Shown here piece after piece: positions 25,161-32,942 of a DNA stretch of 64,000 bases. Numbering within the stretch: position 1 is the first letter of the stretch; each line of letters starts with the position of its first letter. Position numbers and translations under genes: made by a program. The notes under the pieces were generated by a model. The model was not told the DNA's origin. It made no database searches and saw only the letters and a list, made by a program, of their open reading frames with translations. The stretch covers positions 58,175 to 122,174 of the forward strand of contig JAEKNQ010000035.1 in NCBI GenBank assembly GCA_016464825.1, read 5' to 3'. The stretch comes from Candidatus Dormiibacter inghamiae. Lineage in GTDB: Bacteria; Chloroflexota; Dormibacteria; Dormibacterales; Dormibacteraceae.

Positions 25161-25290
25161 CGATGCCAGCGTTACGGGGCCCGGCCCTTCGTCGCACGCC
25201 CCCGCTGCCCGGGGCCCCCGGCGGAAGTGCGCTCCTCCTTGTTCCCCATTCCTTGGCCTGGGCGCCCAGACCGCGCCCTCTCGGCGCCTC
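25161..25290. repeat. Dispersed non-coding repeat, copy A
   Basis: The block starting CGATGCCAGCGTTACGGGG and continuing CCCGGCCCTTCGTCG matches the block at 62078-62111 in about 30 of 34 positions. After a variable part, CGCTCCTCCT plus a C/T-rich tail and GACCG-GCGCCCT also recur there in the same order. Neither copy is coding. It may be a structured RNA, an intergenic repeat family or a small non-autonomous mobile element. Confidence 0.5.
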
Positions 25291-25301
25291 CCACAATCTA
25301 C

Positions 25302-25499
25302 TCAACGAACTTCTGCCGCACGACACTGGATGGTCAGTCCAGAAGGCTGAGCCGAATCTGGGCGCCGACTGGAGGTCGACCAAACGGTTCCCATGGGGTT
25401 GCCTCCGCGCAGGAGGAGCTCCAGCCAGGCGCAGCATTCGGCAGGTAGGAGTTTGATGCCCTGGATGACCTCAGTGCCATGACCGTAGTCGACGATCAC
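25302..25499 (-). CDS. Doubtful 65-aa ORF
   Basis: From GTG 25499 the frame reads MIVDYGHGTEVIQGIKLLPAE and continues to 25302. The first 40 residues look protein-like and the rest is low-complexity. There is no good ribosome-binding site, and the frame partly enters the repeat region. It may be the remnant of a gene. Function unknown. Confidence 0.22.
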   Translation of the reverse strand: MIVDYGHGTEVIQGIKLLPAECCAWLELLLRGGNPMGTVWSTSSRRPDSAQPSGLTIQCRAAEVR

Positions 25500-25673
25500 G
25501 TGGACCAGCAAAGTCCAACCGATGCTACGGGAAGGCGACCCCGCCGCCCGGTCGCGGGCAGGCCCATCAGTGGCGCTTTCCGGGACCTACGGCAATGGCG
25601 AGGCTGAGCCCGGCCAAGCGTGCCGGTGGATGGGCGGGTCCCAGTCGGTGGAGCGAAATGTAACACTGTAATC

Positions 25674-26204
25674 ATGACGCACATTGATCTGGCAACCTGG
25701 CTCCAGGCCGAAGTGCCAGCCGGATGGTTCCAGGCGCCGCCGCGGGCTGAGGTCGATCCTGATGAGATAGTTGTCGTCGGGGCGCTACCCGGCAGGCCCG
25801 GAGTGCCGCTGCGCCAGCTGGTTGAGAGCTTTCGAGAGGAAACGCGCCAGGCGCGAATGGGCATCGCTCAGAAGGCCGAGCTCCGCTTCGGCCACCGCCT
25901 CTCCTGGGCGGTGGCAGTGGGCGGTGAAAGGTTTGATTTCACGAGTCTGGCGACGCCTGTGATGACGCGTCTGCGGATGAGGGAGCGACAAGTCTTGGAT
26001 ACGCTGGTCGAGGCGAGTGTGGCGCGCAGCCGCAGCGAAGCCCTTGCCTGGTGCGTGAAGCTCGTGGCAGAGCACGAGGCGGACTGGATAGGAGAGCTTC
26101 GAGAAGCGCTGGTCAAGGTAAACGAACTGCGCACGAGCGGCCCTCGAACCCGACAGCGGGTCAGGTCTCGGCGACCGGTTCCAGATGCCGAAGCATCTCG
26201 CTGA
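25674..26204 (+). CDS. Unknown protein with a ribbon-helix-helix-like segment
   Basis: ATG 25674 gives 176 residues beginning MTHIDLATWLQAEVPAGWF. Residues about 100-132 (RMRERQVLDTLVEA, then RSRSEALAWCVKLV) resemble the ribbon-helix-helix DNA-binding pattern found in CopG-like proteins, where a hydrophobic-residue strand is followed by L-x-x-L-V-x-x...SRSEALR. The N-terminal half is not recognised. It could be a regulator. It overlaps tail-to-tail by 44 bp with the minus-strand gene 26161-26502. Confidence 0.6.
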   Translation: MTHIDLATWLQAEVPAGWFQAPPRAEVDPDEIVVVGALPGRPGVPLRQLVESFREETRQARMGIAQKAELRFGHRLSWAVAVGGERFDFTSLATPVMTRLRMRERQVLDTLVEASVARSRSEALAWCVKLVAEHEADWIGELREALVKVNELRTSGPRTRQRVRSRRPVPDAEASR

Positions 26205-26502
26205 GAAGCGCGCGGGCCTGAGCGAATTGCCGCCGCACCACCTGTTCCTCTGCTTGGTCCAAGAGGTTCACCAGCTGGCTCGAGCCTGACTGACCACCCA
26301 GCGCCGCCTTGACCTGGCCGATGGTCTGGGTGGCGAAGAGCAGCCCTCCTCCAGGGTTGTCCAAGATCTCGGCCGCCACCCGCAATTGATTGCGCATCCA
26401 GGTGGATCGGTCGACGCCGCCGTAGGGAAACGGCCCCTTCGGCCCCAGCACTTCCACACGGCCCATCCTAGTGGACAATTGGGGACAGTTCCCCTGGGCC
26501 AT
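26161..26502 (-). CDS. Unknown soluble protein, about 100-113 aa
   Basis: The frame from 26502 begins MAQGNCPQLSTRMGRVEVLG; the ATG at 26466 (MGRVEVLGPKGPF) is the more likely start because conserved-looking sequence begins there. The rest is alpha-helical with a C-terminal segment rich in Gln, Glu and Arg. No family is recognised and there is no signal peptide. It lies just downstream of the small membrane protein gene on the same strand (12 bp), so they may be co-transcribed. Confidence 0.5.
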   Translation of the reverse strand: MAQGNCPQLSTRMGRVEVLGPKGPFPYGGVDRSTWMRNQLRVAAEILDNPGGGLLFATQTIGQVKAALGGQSGSSQLVNLLDQAEEQVVRRQFAQARALLSEMLRHLEPVAET

Positions 26503-26514
26503 CCTGCACGCTCT

Positions 26515-26763
26515 TCAGCGGGCGCTTTGTTCGTCGGCGTCGCCGCCGCTCAGCGCAGAGAAGACGATCATGCTGAGCAGCCAGCCCCCGTAGAGACCGC
26601 CAGCGCCGAAAACAAGGCCGACTATCAAGAGCGCCGCCAATGAGTCCTGGAATACGCGCTGATAGAGCACCCAGCCGAAGAGTGCCAGCAGAGAGAAGCC
26701 AGCGCAGCCCGCTAGCGCCGCCAGCAAAACGGCCGGAAGCCGGTGCCCGTTCACGGGGCGCAT
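26515..26763 (-). CDS. Small two-helix membrane protein
   Basis: The 82-residue product has two hydrophobic helices (about 10-34 and 44-66) with a short loop containing YQRVFQDS, and a polar C-terminus (SGGDADEQSAR). It begins MRPVNGHRLPAVLLAALAG. No family is recognised. It probably lies in the cytoplasmic membrane. Confidence 0.5.
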   Translation of the reverse strand: MRPVNGHRLPAVLLAALAGCAGFSLLALFGWVLYQRVFQDSLAALLIVGLVFGAGGLYGGWLLSMIVFSALSGGDADEQSAR

Positions 26764-27156
26764 AGAGAACCCACAGCCAGCCAGAAGAGCCGGGTGGGGC
26801 CGGCGACTTGGCGGCCGACCGGCAGCAAACCTAAGGCAGCGGCGGTCTCTGCAGCCGGCGCCGGGCGCGCCGGATGCGGGAGTTGGTGTTGCGGGCAGCT
26901 TGCGCCACGGGAGGTTCCGAACGTAGTGACAGCCGCTTCAAGTAACCGGTAGTAATGGACCTGGAGAGAGAATCCAACTCCTCGCGACGAGTAACCTCGG
27001 GCACCTTCACGTTCCTCTCTGAGCTGGCCGACGGGGACGGCGCCAGAGAGAAGCGGGAGCTGGCAGCGGCGCTTCGCAATTGTGGGACAAACGCCCATCT
27101 CTGTCAAGGACAACGTTCGCCTAGACAGCCAGATTTGCCTAGACAGCCAGATTTGC
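26764..27156. other. 393-bp stretch without a supported gene
   Basis: No frame here has a good start site plus a recognisable product. A minus-strand stretch (about 26831-26990) reads TTGYLKRLSLRSEPPVAQAA and looks weakly protein-like, so a gene remnant is possible. The right edge carries the 18-bp tandem repeat that reaches the stop codon of the MBL hydrolase. Confidence 0.35.
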
Positions 27157-27163
27157 CTAGACA
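27120..27163. repeat. 18-bp tandem repeat, 2.4 copies
   Basis: CCTAGACAGCCAGATTTG occurs at 27120-27137 and 27138-27155, followed by a partial copy CCTAGACA at 27156-27163. The last partial copy contains the stop codon (TAG on the minus strand) of the MBL-fold gene. It may be a length-variable tract. Function unknown. Confidence 0.85.
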
Positions 27164-27855
27164 TCCATGATCCGGAGGTCGGTTGCCGCGCGGTTCAGCT
27201 GACCCGAGTGAATGTGGTTGAAGATGAAGCGCGTGCCGGGATGGCGGGCGGCAAGTGCCTCCGCCTCCGACCAACTCGTGTGGACACTTGACTCGCTAGC
27301 CGCGGTCGCTTCCGTGATGGCGATATCGGCGCCTTCCACCAGCCGCTCGAGCGGCGGGCTGGCAGTCGTGTCCCCCGCGTAGGCGAGCACGCGTCCCTGC
27401 AGATGCAGTCGGTAGCCCCGGCAATCCATCTGACCATGCTCCAGCTTGACTGTCTGGTAGCGGATTTCCGCCACCTCCCCCTCTGCCTGCGCCTCCTGAT
27501 AAGTGACTCCGGCCCGCCCCCGAGCATCCGGCCAATCGTCACTCCAAGCCAGAGTGCAGAGCTGCTCGATCCGTTCCCTCACACCCGGCGGTCCCAGCAC
27601 AGGCAGCCAGCCACCTGTGGGGTGAAACGCGCGGTAGAGCAGAAAACTGGGTAGTCCCAGCAGGTGATCGCCGTGAAAGTGGGTGAGGAGCACGGCTTCG
27701 ATCCGGCCGGGATCGAGACCGAGGCGGTGCATGTGAGGCAGCACGGGGGCCCCGGCGTCGAGGAGGAAGCGGCCGTCGACGACCACAGCTCCGTTATAGC
27801 GCTCGAGCGAGAACGCCGATCCGGTCCCCAAGAACGCCAGCTGCATCTCAGGCAA
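27157..27855 (-). CDS. Ribonuclease Z-like MBL-fold hydrolase
   Basis: The 232-residue protein starts MPEMQLAFLGTGSAFSLERYN; ATG 27846 is also possible. The metal-binding signature LTHFHGDHLLGLPSFL is at about residues 58-73, further ligands are in LAYAGDTTA, and FIFNHIHSGQ sits near the C-terminus. The LGTGSA start and the layout match the ElaC/RNase Z and related phosphodiesterase group, but it lacks the flexible exosite arm of tRNase Z, so the substrate is uncertain. It is 80 bp downstream of the aldolase gene on the same strand. Confidence 0.85.
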   Translation of the reverse strand: MPEMQLAFLGTGSAFSLERYNGAVVVDGRFLLDAGAPVLPHMHRLGLDPGRIEAVLLTHFHGDHLLGLPSFLLYRAFHPTGGWLPVLGPPGVRERIEQLCTLAWSDDWPDARGRAGVTYQEAQAEGEVAEIRYQTVKLEHGQMDCRGYRLHLQGRVLAYAGDTTASPPLERLVEGADIAITEATAASESSVHTSWSEAEALAARHPGTRFIFNHIHSGQLNRAATDLRIMDV

Positions 27856-27934
27856 GAGTACGGTTCGGGCACGGCTACAGCCGCAGCTTGCGGCCGCGCC
27901 CTCGGGGAGCCGGGTGAGCTGTGACTAAGCAGCG

Positions 27935-29011
27935 CTAGGCGACAGTGATCGCAGCGTTCAGGTAGACATCCTGAACCGCGTTGAGCAGTCCTATGCCTTC
28001 CTTCATCGGACGCTGGAAGGCCTTCCGGCCAGTGATCAGGCCAGTACCGCCGGCTCGCTTGTTCACCACAGCGGTGGTCACCGCCTCCTGCAGGTCCGTG
28101 TCGCCCATCGAGGCGCCGCCTGAGTTGATCAGCCCCGCCCGGCCCATGTAGCAGTTCGCGACCTGGTAGCGGCAAAGGTCGATCGGGTGATCGCTCGTCA
28201 GCTTCTCGTAGACGAGCTTGTTGGTCTTGCCTACCTTGATCGCGTTGAAGCCGCCGTTGTTCTCCGGCAGCTTCTGCTTGATGATGTCGGCCTCGATGCT
28301 GACGCCTAGGTGGTTGGCCTGGCCGGTCAGGTCGGCCGACACCTCGTAGTTCACGCCGTCCTTGGTGAACTCTGAGTTGCGCAGGTAGCACCAGAGGATG
28401 GTGGCCAGGCCTAGCTCATGCGCTTCGTGGAAGAGTCGCGCCACCTCGACGATCTGACGGCTGGACTGGGGCGAACCGAAGTAGATGGTGGCGCCCAAGC
28501 CCACGGCACCCATCTCCCACGCCTCCCGCACGGTTCCGAATGGGATTTGGTCGTACTCGGTGGGGAAGGTCAGGAGCTGGTTGTGATTGATCTTCACAAT
28601 GAACGGAATGCGGTGGGCGTACTGGCGTGCCACCGAGCCGAGCACGCCGAACGTCGAGGCGACTGCGTTGCAGCCTCCTTCGACCGCCAGCTTGACGATG
28701 TTGCCACCATCGAAGTACTCGGGATTTGGCGCGAAGGAGGCGGCGGCCGAGTGCTCGATGCCCTGGTCCAGTGGCAGGATGGAGACGTAGCCGGTGTGGG
28801 CCAGCCGCCCGTGACCGTAGATCGTCTGGAGGCTGCGCAGGACCCGGGGATTTCGGTCGCTGACGCTGAAGACCCTGTCGATGAAGTCGGGTCCGGGCAG
28901 GTGCAGGTCGTCTCTGCTGATGGTCTGGCAGGAGTGCTCGAGGAGCGAGCGGGCAGAGTCGCCGAGTATCTCCTCGATCCGCGAGGTGGCCGTCAGGGTG
29001 GCGGTGGCCAT
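27935..29011 (-). CDS. fbaB: Class I fructose-bisphosphate aldolase (FbaB/DhnA type)
   Basis: AAGGAGAA lies 8 bp upstream of ATG 29011, which is preferred over 29053; it gives 358 residues. The protein matches the FbaB/DhnA family: [19 protein letters not shown] with the phosphate-site Asp-Gln, [20 protein letters not shown], and [17 protein letters not shown] with a likely Schiff-base lysine. [10 protein letters not shown] and the C-terminal phosphate loop [10 protein letters not shown] complete the barrel. It cleaves fructose 1,6-bisphosphate to glyceraldehyde 3-phosphate and dihydroxyacetone phosphate without metal. Confidence 0.93.
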   Translation of the reverse strand: MATATLTATSRIEEILGDSARSLLEHSCQTISRDDLHLPGPDFIDRVFSVSDRNPRVLRSLQTIYGHGRLAHTGYVSILPLDQGIEHSAAASFAPNPEYFDGGNIVKLAVEGGCNAVASTFGVLGSVARQYAHRIPFIVKINHNQLLTFPTEYDQIPFGTVREAWEMGAVGLGATIYFGSPQSSRQIVEVARLFHEAHELGLATILWCYLRNSEFTKDGVNYEVSADLTGQANHLGVSIEADIIKQKLPENNGGFNAIKVGKTNKLVYEKLTSDHPIDLCRYQVANCYMGRAGLINSGGASMGDTDLQEAVTTAVVNKRAGGTGLITGRKAFQRPMKEGIGLLNAVQDVYLNAAITVA

Positions 29012-29084
29012 GGTGTAGTTCTCCTTGGGTGTTGCTGCGCTGTCCGGCTTCAAACGGCTAGGCGCTCTTCTCTATATTGCACCG

Positions 29085-29654
29085 GTGCAGCTCCTGGGCC
29101 CGGAGTTCTTCGCTCGGGACACGCTCAAGGTGGCCCCTGACCTGCTCGGCAAGCTGGTCTTCCGGGAGCTGGACGGCCGGCGCTATTGGGGCCGCCTGGT
29201 CGAGGTGGAGGCCTATTGCGGGCCTGAGGACCGCATGGCGCACTCGTGGCGCGGTCTCACGCCGCGCACCCGGCCCATGTTCGGGCCGCCGGGCCACGCC
29301 TACGTCTACGTCAGTTACGGCATGCATCGCTGCCTCAACTTCGTCACGCAGCCGGAAGGGGTGCCGCAGGCGGTGCTGGTGAGGGCGCTCGAGCCGGGGC
29401 CGGGCCTGGGCCGTTGCTCAGGTCCGGGCCTGGTCTGCCGGGAGCTCCAAATCGTCGACACGGAGCTTTCAGGAGTGGCGTTGGTGCCGCCCGACATCTA
29501 CGTGATGGATGACGGCTATCGACCGAGACCTGGCGCCATCGCGCATACGAAGCGGATCGGCATGGACTACAGCAACGAGTGGGGCCATCGGCCCTGGCGG
29601 TTCTGCCTGCCTTCACCTCACCTGTCGCGGCCGCTGCCGCGCCGGCGGGCATAG
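29085..29654 (+). CDS. DNA-3-methyladenine glycosylase (AAG/MPG family)
   Basis: GTG 29085 gives 189 residues starting MQLLGPEFFARDTLKVAPDL. The catalytic Glu is in GRLVEVEAYCGPEDRMAHSW and the lesion-binding motif in HAYVYVSYGMHRCLNFV. RPWRFCLP near the C-terminus is also typical. The enzyme flips and removes alkylated purines to start base excision repair. It is divergent from fbaB with a 73-bp gap, and its end overlaps the GGDEF gene tail-to-tail by 37 bp. Confidence 0.92.
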   Translation: MQLLGPEFFARDTLKVAPDLLGKLVFRELDGRRYWGRLVEVEAYCGPEDRMAHSWRGLTPRTRPMFGPPGHAYVYVSYGMHRCLNFVTQPEGVPQAVLVRALEPGPGLGRCSGPGLVCRELQIVDTELSGVALVPPDIYVMDDGYRPRPGAIAHTKRIGMDYSNEWGHRPWRFCLPSPHLSRPLPRRRA

Positions 29655-30199
29655 AGATCCGCGTCCGCGCGGACCACCAGGTCCGCGACAGCCTCTCCCG
29701 GCTGCAGCTGAGCCAACCCGAAGTGGAAACGGTGAGAGGTCGCGCCGCCGAAGCTCTCGGCCAGCCGAGTCAGGATTGTTTCCGCCTGGCCCAAATCCGC
29801 CGCCAGGCCCAGGACGAACTCGTCACCGCCCCAGCGGATGATCACGTCGTAGGCGCGCAGGCCCTGGGCGAGGGTCTCGGCGAGCGTCCGAAGCAGCGCA
29901 TCACCGGCTGCATGGCCCTCCCTGTCATTGACCTGCTTCAGGGCATGCAGATCGAGAAAGGCGACTGTCAGCCGCTGGTCTCGCTGGCGCTCGGCCCTTC
30001 GCAGCTCCCGTGCCAACGCCGGCACGCCCGCACCTCGGCGGAGGAGACCGGTCAGTTCGTCGGTGGCCGCCGCCGCCTTCAGCTCCGACAACCGGCGGAG
30101 GAGGGCTTCGGCCAGCGCGGGGTCAAGGCCGTCGAACCGGTTGGCTTCCACGGCCATCAGCCGGCCGAGCAGCTCGGCAGTTCGGCTTACCCGGGCCAT
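29618..30199 (-). CDS. GGDEF-domain protein (diguanylate cyclase-like)
   Basis: The 193-residue product has a short helical N-terminus (about 1-45) and one GGDEF domain with DELTGLLRR, VAFLDLHALKQVND, the catalytic signature IRWGGDEFVLGL (about residues 119-130), and VVRADADLYARRR at the end. All signature residues are present, so it probably makes cyclic di-GMP from two GTP. There is no membrane or sensor domain, so input may come from a partner. Its start overlaps the end of the cupin gene by 13 bp, pointing to a cupin-GGDEF operon. Confidence 0.88.
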   Translation of the reverse strand: MARVSRTAELLGRLMAVEANRFDGLDPALAEALLRRLSELKAAAATDELTGLLRRGAGVPALARELRRAERQRDQRLTVAFLDLHALKQVNDREGHAAGDALLRTLAETLAQGLRAYDVIIRWGGDEFVLGLAADLGQAETILTRLAESFGGATSHRFHFGLAQLQPGEAVADLVVRADADLYARRRGSGRDR

Positions 30200-30555
30200 G
30201 CTCCCGGGCGGGGATCGTGCCGAGGAAAAGCATCCCAGTCTCGCCGCACAGGGGAGAAGGTGTCGACTACCGAGCAGCCCTCAGGACCGGTCAGCGCCGA
30301 ATGAGGCACATCCTCTCTCAGCACGTAGGTACCGCCCGGGCCGAGCGTACGGGCTTCGCCGGCGACTGTCAGGGTGATCTCGCCCCTCAGCACCATGCCC
30401 ACCTGCTCGTTGACGTGATGATGCTCCGGCACCTGCGAATTTGGCTCCAGGTCGATGACTGCAAACGTGATCTGATCGCCTACGACTGCCCTCGCCTCGG
30501 CCCCGCCCCAGATCGGAATTCGCACCAGCTCCTCCAGCCGACCAAATACATCCAT
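30187..30555 (-). CDS. Cupin-domain protein
   Basis: A 122-residue cupin with the first motif VPEHHHVNEQVGMVLRG (about residues 43-59) carrying three histidines and a Glu, and the second motif YVLREDVPHSALTG. It begins MDVFGRLEELVRIPIWGGAE. It may bind a small ligand or metal. Coupling to the GGDEF gene by a 13-bp overlap raises the possibility that it senses a ligand for that enzyme, but this is inference. Confidence 0.8.
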   Translation of the reverse strand: MDVFGRLEELVRIPIWGGAEARAVVGDQITFAVIDLEPNSQVPEHHHVNEQVGMVLRGEITLTVAGEARTLGPGGTYVLREDVPHSALTGPEGCSVVDTFSPVRRDWDAFPRHDPRPGAWPG

Positions 30556-30815
30556 AGCCCGACTCTAGCAACCAACCCAAAAGCCCTGGCGCGCTGCTTC
30601 AAATCCTGCTGCCGTTTTGTCAATCGATGGACCATGCTGGATGGCTTGGAGCCCGGCCGCTGACCCATTAGGAAGGAGCGAGATGATCGTGGACTGCGCT
30701 GTTTAGGGATGGCCGAAGGCAGGAAGGCCCGCCGAGTCTGGCCGACGCCTGGCGGGCCGCCCAGGCCGAAGAAGCGTTCGTCTGAGTGGGCCTCCATGAA
30801 CCCACGGTCGGAGCT

Positions 30816-32102
30816 CTAGCAGGCCGGAGGCTCCGATGGACCGGAGCCCTCGCCCGCCAGTGGGTAGCCGGGCCTGTCGCTGCTCAGCCAGTGTTGGAAG
30901 GCAGCTTCAGTCCCCACGTCCCAACCGGCTTCAGCCGACAGCAGGTAGCGGTGATGCAGAAGATCGCAATAGGCCTGCAGGGGGTCAGCGCCGGCGGGAA
31001 GGTGGCTCGCCAGCCGGCGCAGCCAAGGCTCGAACTCCTCAACGCGCCAGCGCATCCTGAGCAGCGGCTTGGCCGGCTCGCCTCTGCCCTCCTTGACCTC
31101 GAAATAGCGGAGGTCAGCAAGGATCTGGCGGGCCTGATTCTCGGCAGCCTCGACTCCTGTCAGCTCCCGCAGGCGACTGTTGTGAAAGTTACGGTCTCCG
31201 ACCTTGAGCCGCAGGTGCAGGTGGTCGCGACCTGGGTGGGGAATCACCTCCAACTCGTCCACTTGGAACCCCAAATCGTTGAGTTTGGCGATGCGCTCAG
31301 TGATCAGGTACTGACGATCCACTGGAATCCGCTGCTCGCTGCCCAGCTCAGCCCAAAGCCTCTCGTACCGACGGGCGATGTCCTCGCCCAAGCCCAGGTC
31401 GGCTGCGTCGAGAGACACACCCTGTGCGGCAGCGATATCGCCCATCTCACCCCCCACGTTGTCGACCATGATGCTGAGATCGTGCTGCCGCTGCCCGTCG
31501 GAGAGGCTGGGATGCAGTGCAGTCGTCTCGGCATCGACCAGCAGAGTCTCGATGGCGCCGGCGTCGTAGCGGTACAGCACATTTGAGAGTGAGCAGTCGC
31601 CCCAGAAGCAGCCGAGGAGGTGGAGCTCGACAAGCAGGAAGGCGAACGCATCCAGGAGCTGATCACGGCGACGACCGAAGCTCTCGCCGGAAAGCAGTTC
31701 TCGGTAGGAGAAGGAGTAGTCCACGTATCGCGTGATGACAACGCCTGACTGCTCGGAGCCGGGATCGAGCAACCTACGCACCACCAACCCGGCCGGCCGC
31801 ACTGCTGAGCCGCCCAGCTCCTCCAGGCGGCGGAGTGCATGATATTCACGAGTTGCCAGGTCGCCCGGGAGTTCTTTCAACGCAAAGGTGGCACCGTAGA
31901 GCGCTAAGAAGCGAACCTCGTGTCGCGAAAGTCCCCGCGGCAGCTCCACGATTCGATCGTCCTGCCAGTCGAGAAGGGGGCGAGCCCAGTCGAGACCTAT
32001 CAGCCCTGACCACTCCGGGCGGATGATCACCGAATAGGAATCAGCAATGTCAGCTCCGTGCGTCTCGGAGTGCGGCTGCCGATCACCCGTCCTCCGACTC
32101 AC
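30816..32102 (-). CDS. DUF4032 protein with lipopolysaccharide-kinase-like fold
   Basis: The 428-residue protein has a kinase-like N-terminal half: FALKELP (lysine of an ATP site, about residue 75), then LHLLGCFWGDCSLSNVLYR, a H-x-x-G-x-x-G-D-x-x-x-x-N pattern like a catalytic loop (about 156-174), and LLVDAETT, a DFG-like metal site. The second half, with NDLGFQVDELEVIPHPGRD and LTGVEAAENQARQILADL, is typical of DUF4032, known mostly in Actinomycetota and Chloroflexota-like bacteria. Substrate unknown. It stands alone in its operon. Confidence 0.8.
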   Translation of the reverse strand: MSRRTGDRQPHSETHGADIADSYSVIIRPEWSGLIGLDWARPLLDWQDDRIVELPRGLSRHEVRFLALYGATFALKELPGDLATREYHALRRLEELGGSAVRPAGLVVRRLLDPGSEQSGVVITRYVDYSFSYRELLSGESFGRRRDQLLDAFAFLLVELHLLGCFWGDCSLSNVLYRYDAGAIETLLVDAETTALHPSLSDGQRQHDLSIMVDNVGGEMGDIAAAQGVSLDAADLGLGEDIARRYERLWAELGSEQRIPVDRQYLITERIAKLNDLGFQVDELEVIPHPGRDHLHLRLKVGDRNFHNSRLRELTGVEAAENQARQILADLRYFEVKEGRGEPAKPLLRMRWRVEEFEPWLRRLASHLPAGADPLQAYCDLLHHRYLLSAEAGWDVGTEAAFQHWLSSDRPGYPLAGEGSGPSEPPAC

Positions 32103-32252
32103 TGGCAGGCTCTCGAGCGCGTAGTGCTCGATGTCCTATGAAGGTAGGACGTCATGCTAGCGGTCACCTGGAAGACCATGAAGGAGCTCCCCAACGGTCT
32201 GGGCTGACTTGGATCGGCAGATCGGTAGGGCTGGCGTTGGTGGCGGATATAT

Positions 32253-32942
32253 TCATGGCGTGACGCGACGATTCCCGTGCAAAACACCGTCCTCAAGTTG
32301 CAGCGAGCGATCCGCCACCTCAACCAGGGCAGCATCGTGGGTGACGACGATCACGGTGATGCCCTGGAGCTGCCTGACAAGATCAATAATCTCAACTGCT
32401 GTGCTGCTGTCGAGTTGACCGGTTGGCTCATCCGCCAACAGAATGCGCGGGCGCTTTACCAGTGCTCGAGCCAGGGCGACACGTTGGCGCTCGCCACCAG
32501 ACAGTTCGTAACCACGGTGATCGACTCGTCCCGCTAGTCCCAATTGCGCCAAGACCTCATGCGCCCGCTCGCGAGCTTCACCGGGCTCAACTCCGCAAAG
32601 AGCCGCAGTGAGCACCACATTTTCGAGTGCCGACATCAACGGCAGCAAGCCTGAGTTCTGAAATACAAACCCTACGACGCGCAGCCGGTAGGCCTCCAAT
32701 GCAGCACCCTTCAGCTGGCCGACGTCATGCCCTGCCACCAGAACCTGTCCGGAGTCGGGACGATCGATCCCACCGATCAAGCCCAGCAGTGTCGTCTTGC
32801 CTGAGCCGGAGGGGCCGGTGATGGCGATGCATTCCCCGTCGGCGACTTCCAGGTCAACTTGTCTCAGCGCTGTGACGATCCCCTGGCCCTGAGCGAAGTG
32901 TCGGGTTACACCGTCCAGTCGCACCACCTCAATCGGAAGCAC
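32253..32942 (-). CDS. ABC transporter ATP-binding protein (MacB/LolD type)
   Basis: From GTG 32942 the product has 229 residues. It has Walker A GPSGSGKTTLLGLIGG, Q-loop FVFQNSGLL, signature ELSGGERQRVALARAL, and Walker B RILLADEPTGQLD with the H-loop VTHDA. It is a complete LolD/MacB-type ATPase. GTG 32927 is an alternative start. The gene overlaps the preceding ATPase gene by 14 bp, and both follow the large permease, so one permease is served by two different ATPases, which may form a heterodimer. Confidence 0.9.
   Translation of the reverse strand: MLPIEVVRLDGVTRHFAQGQGIVTALRQVDLEVADGECIAITGPSGSGKTTLLGLIGGIDRPDSGQVLVAGHDVGQLKGAALEAYRLRVVGFVFQNSGLLPLMSALENVVLTAALCGVEPGEARERAHEVLAQLGLAGRVDHRGYELSGGERQRVALARALVKRPRILLADEPTGQLDSSTAVEIIDLVRQLQGITVIVVTHDAALVEVADRSLQLEDGVLHGNRRVTP

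Larger units (their letters stand above)
25113..25673. other. 561-bp stretch with a dispersed repeat and only one weak ORF
   Basis: Between the GCS2 gene and the next plus-strand gene there is a GC-rich segment (about 25161-25290) similar to one at 62078-62205, and one weak minus-strand frame (25302-25499). GTAACACTGTAATC just before ATG 25674 may be part of that gene's promoter. No other gene is convincing. Confidence 0.4.

Noticed and set aside
25496..25864. 122-codon minus-strand frame across the start of the gene at 25674
   Set aside because: It overlaps a better supported plus-strand gene, is rich in Arg/Ser/Pro as shadow frames in GC-rich DNA are, and has no recognisable product.
26751..27164. 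137-codon minus-strand frame in the gap before the MBL hydrolase
   Set aside because: It starts inside the 18-bp tandem repeat and overlaps the small membrane protein gene end; composition is shadow-like.
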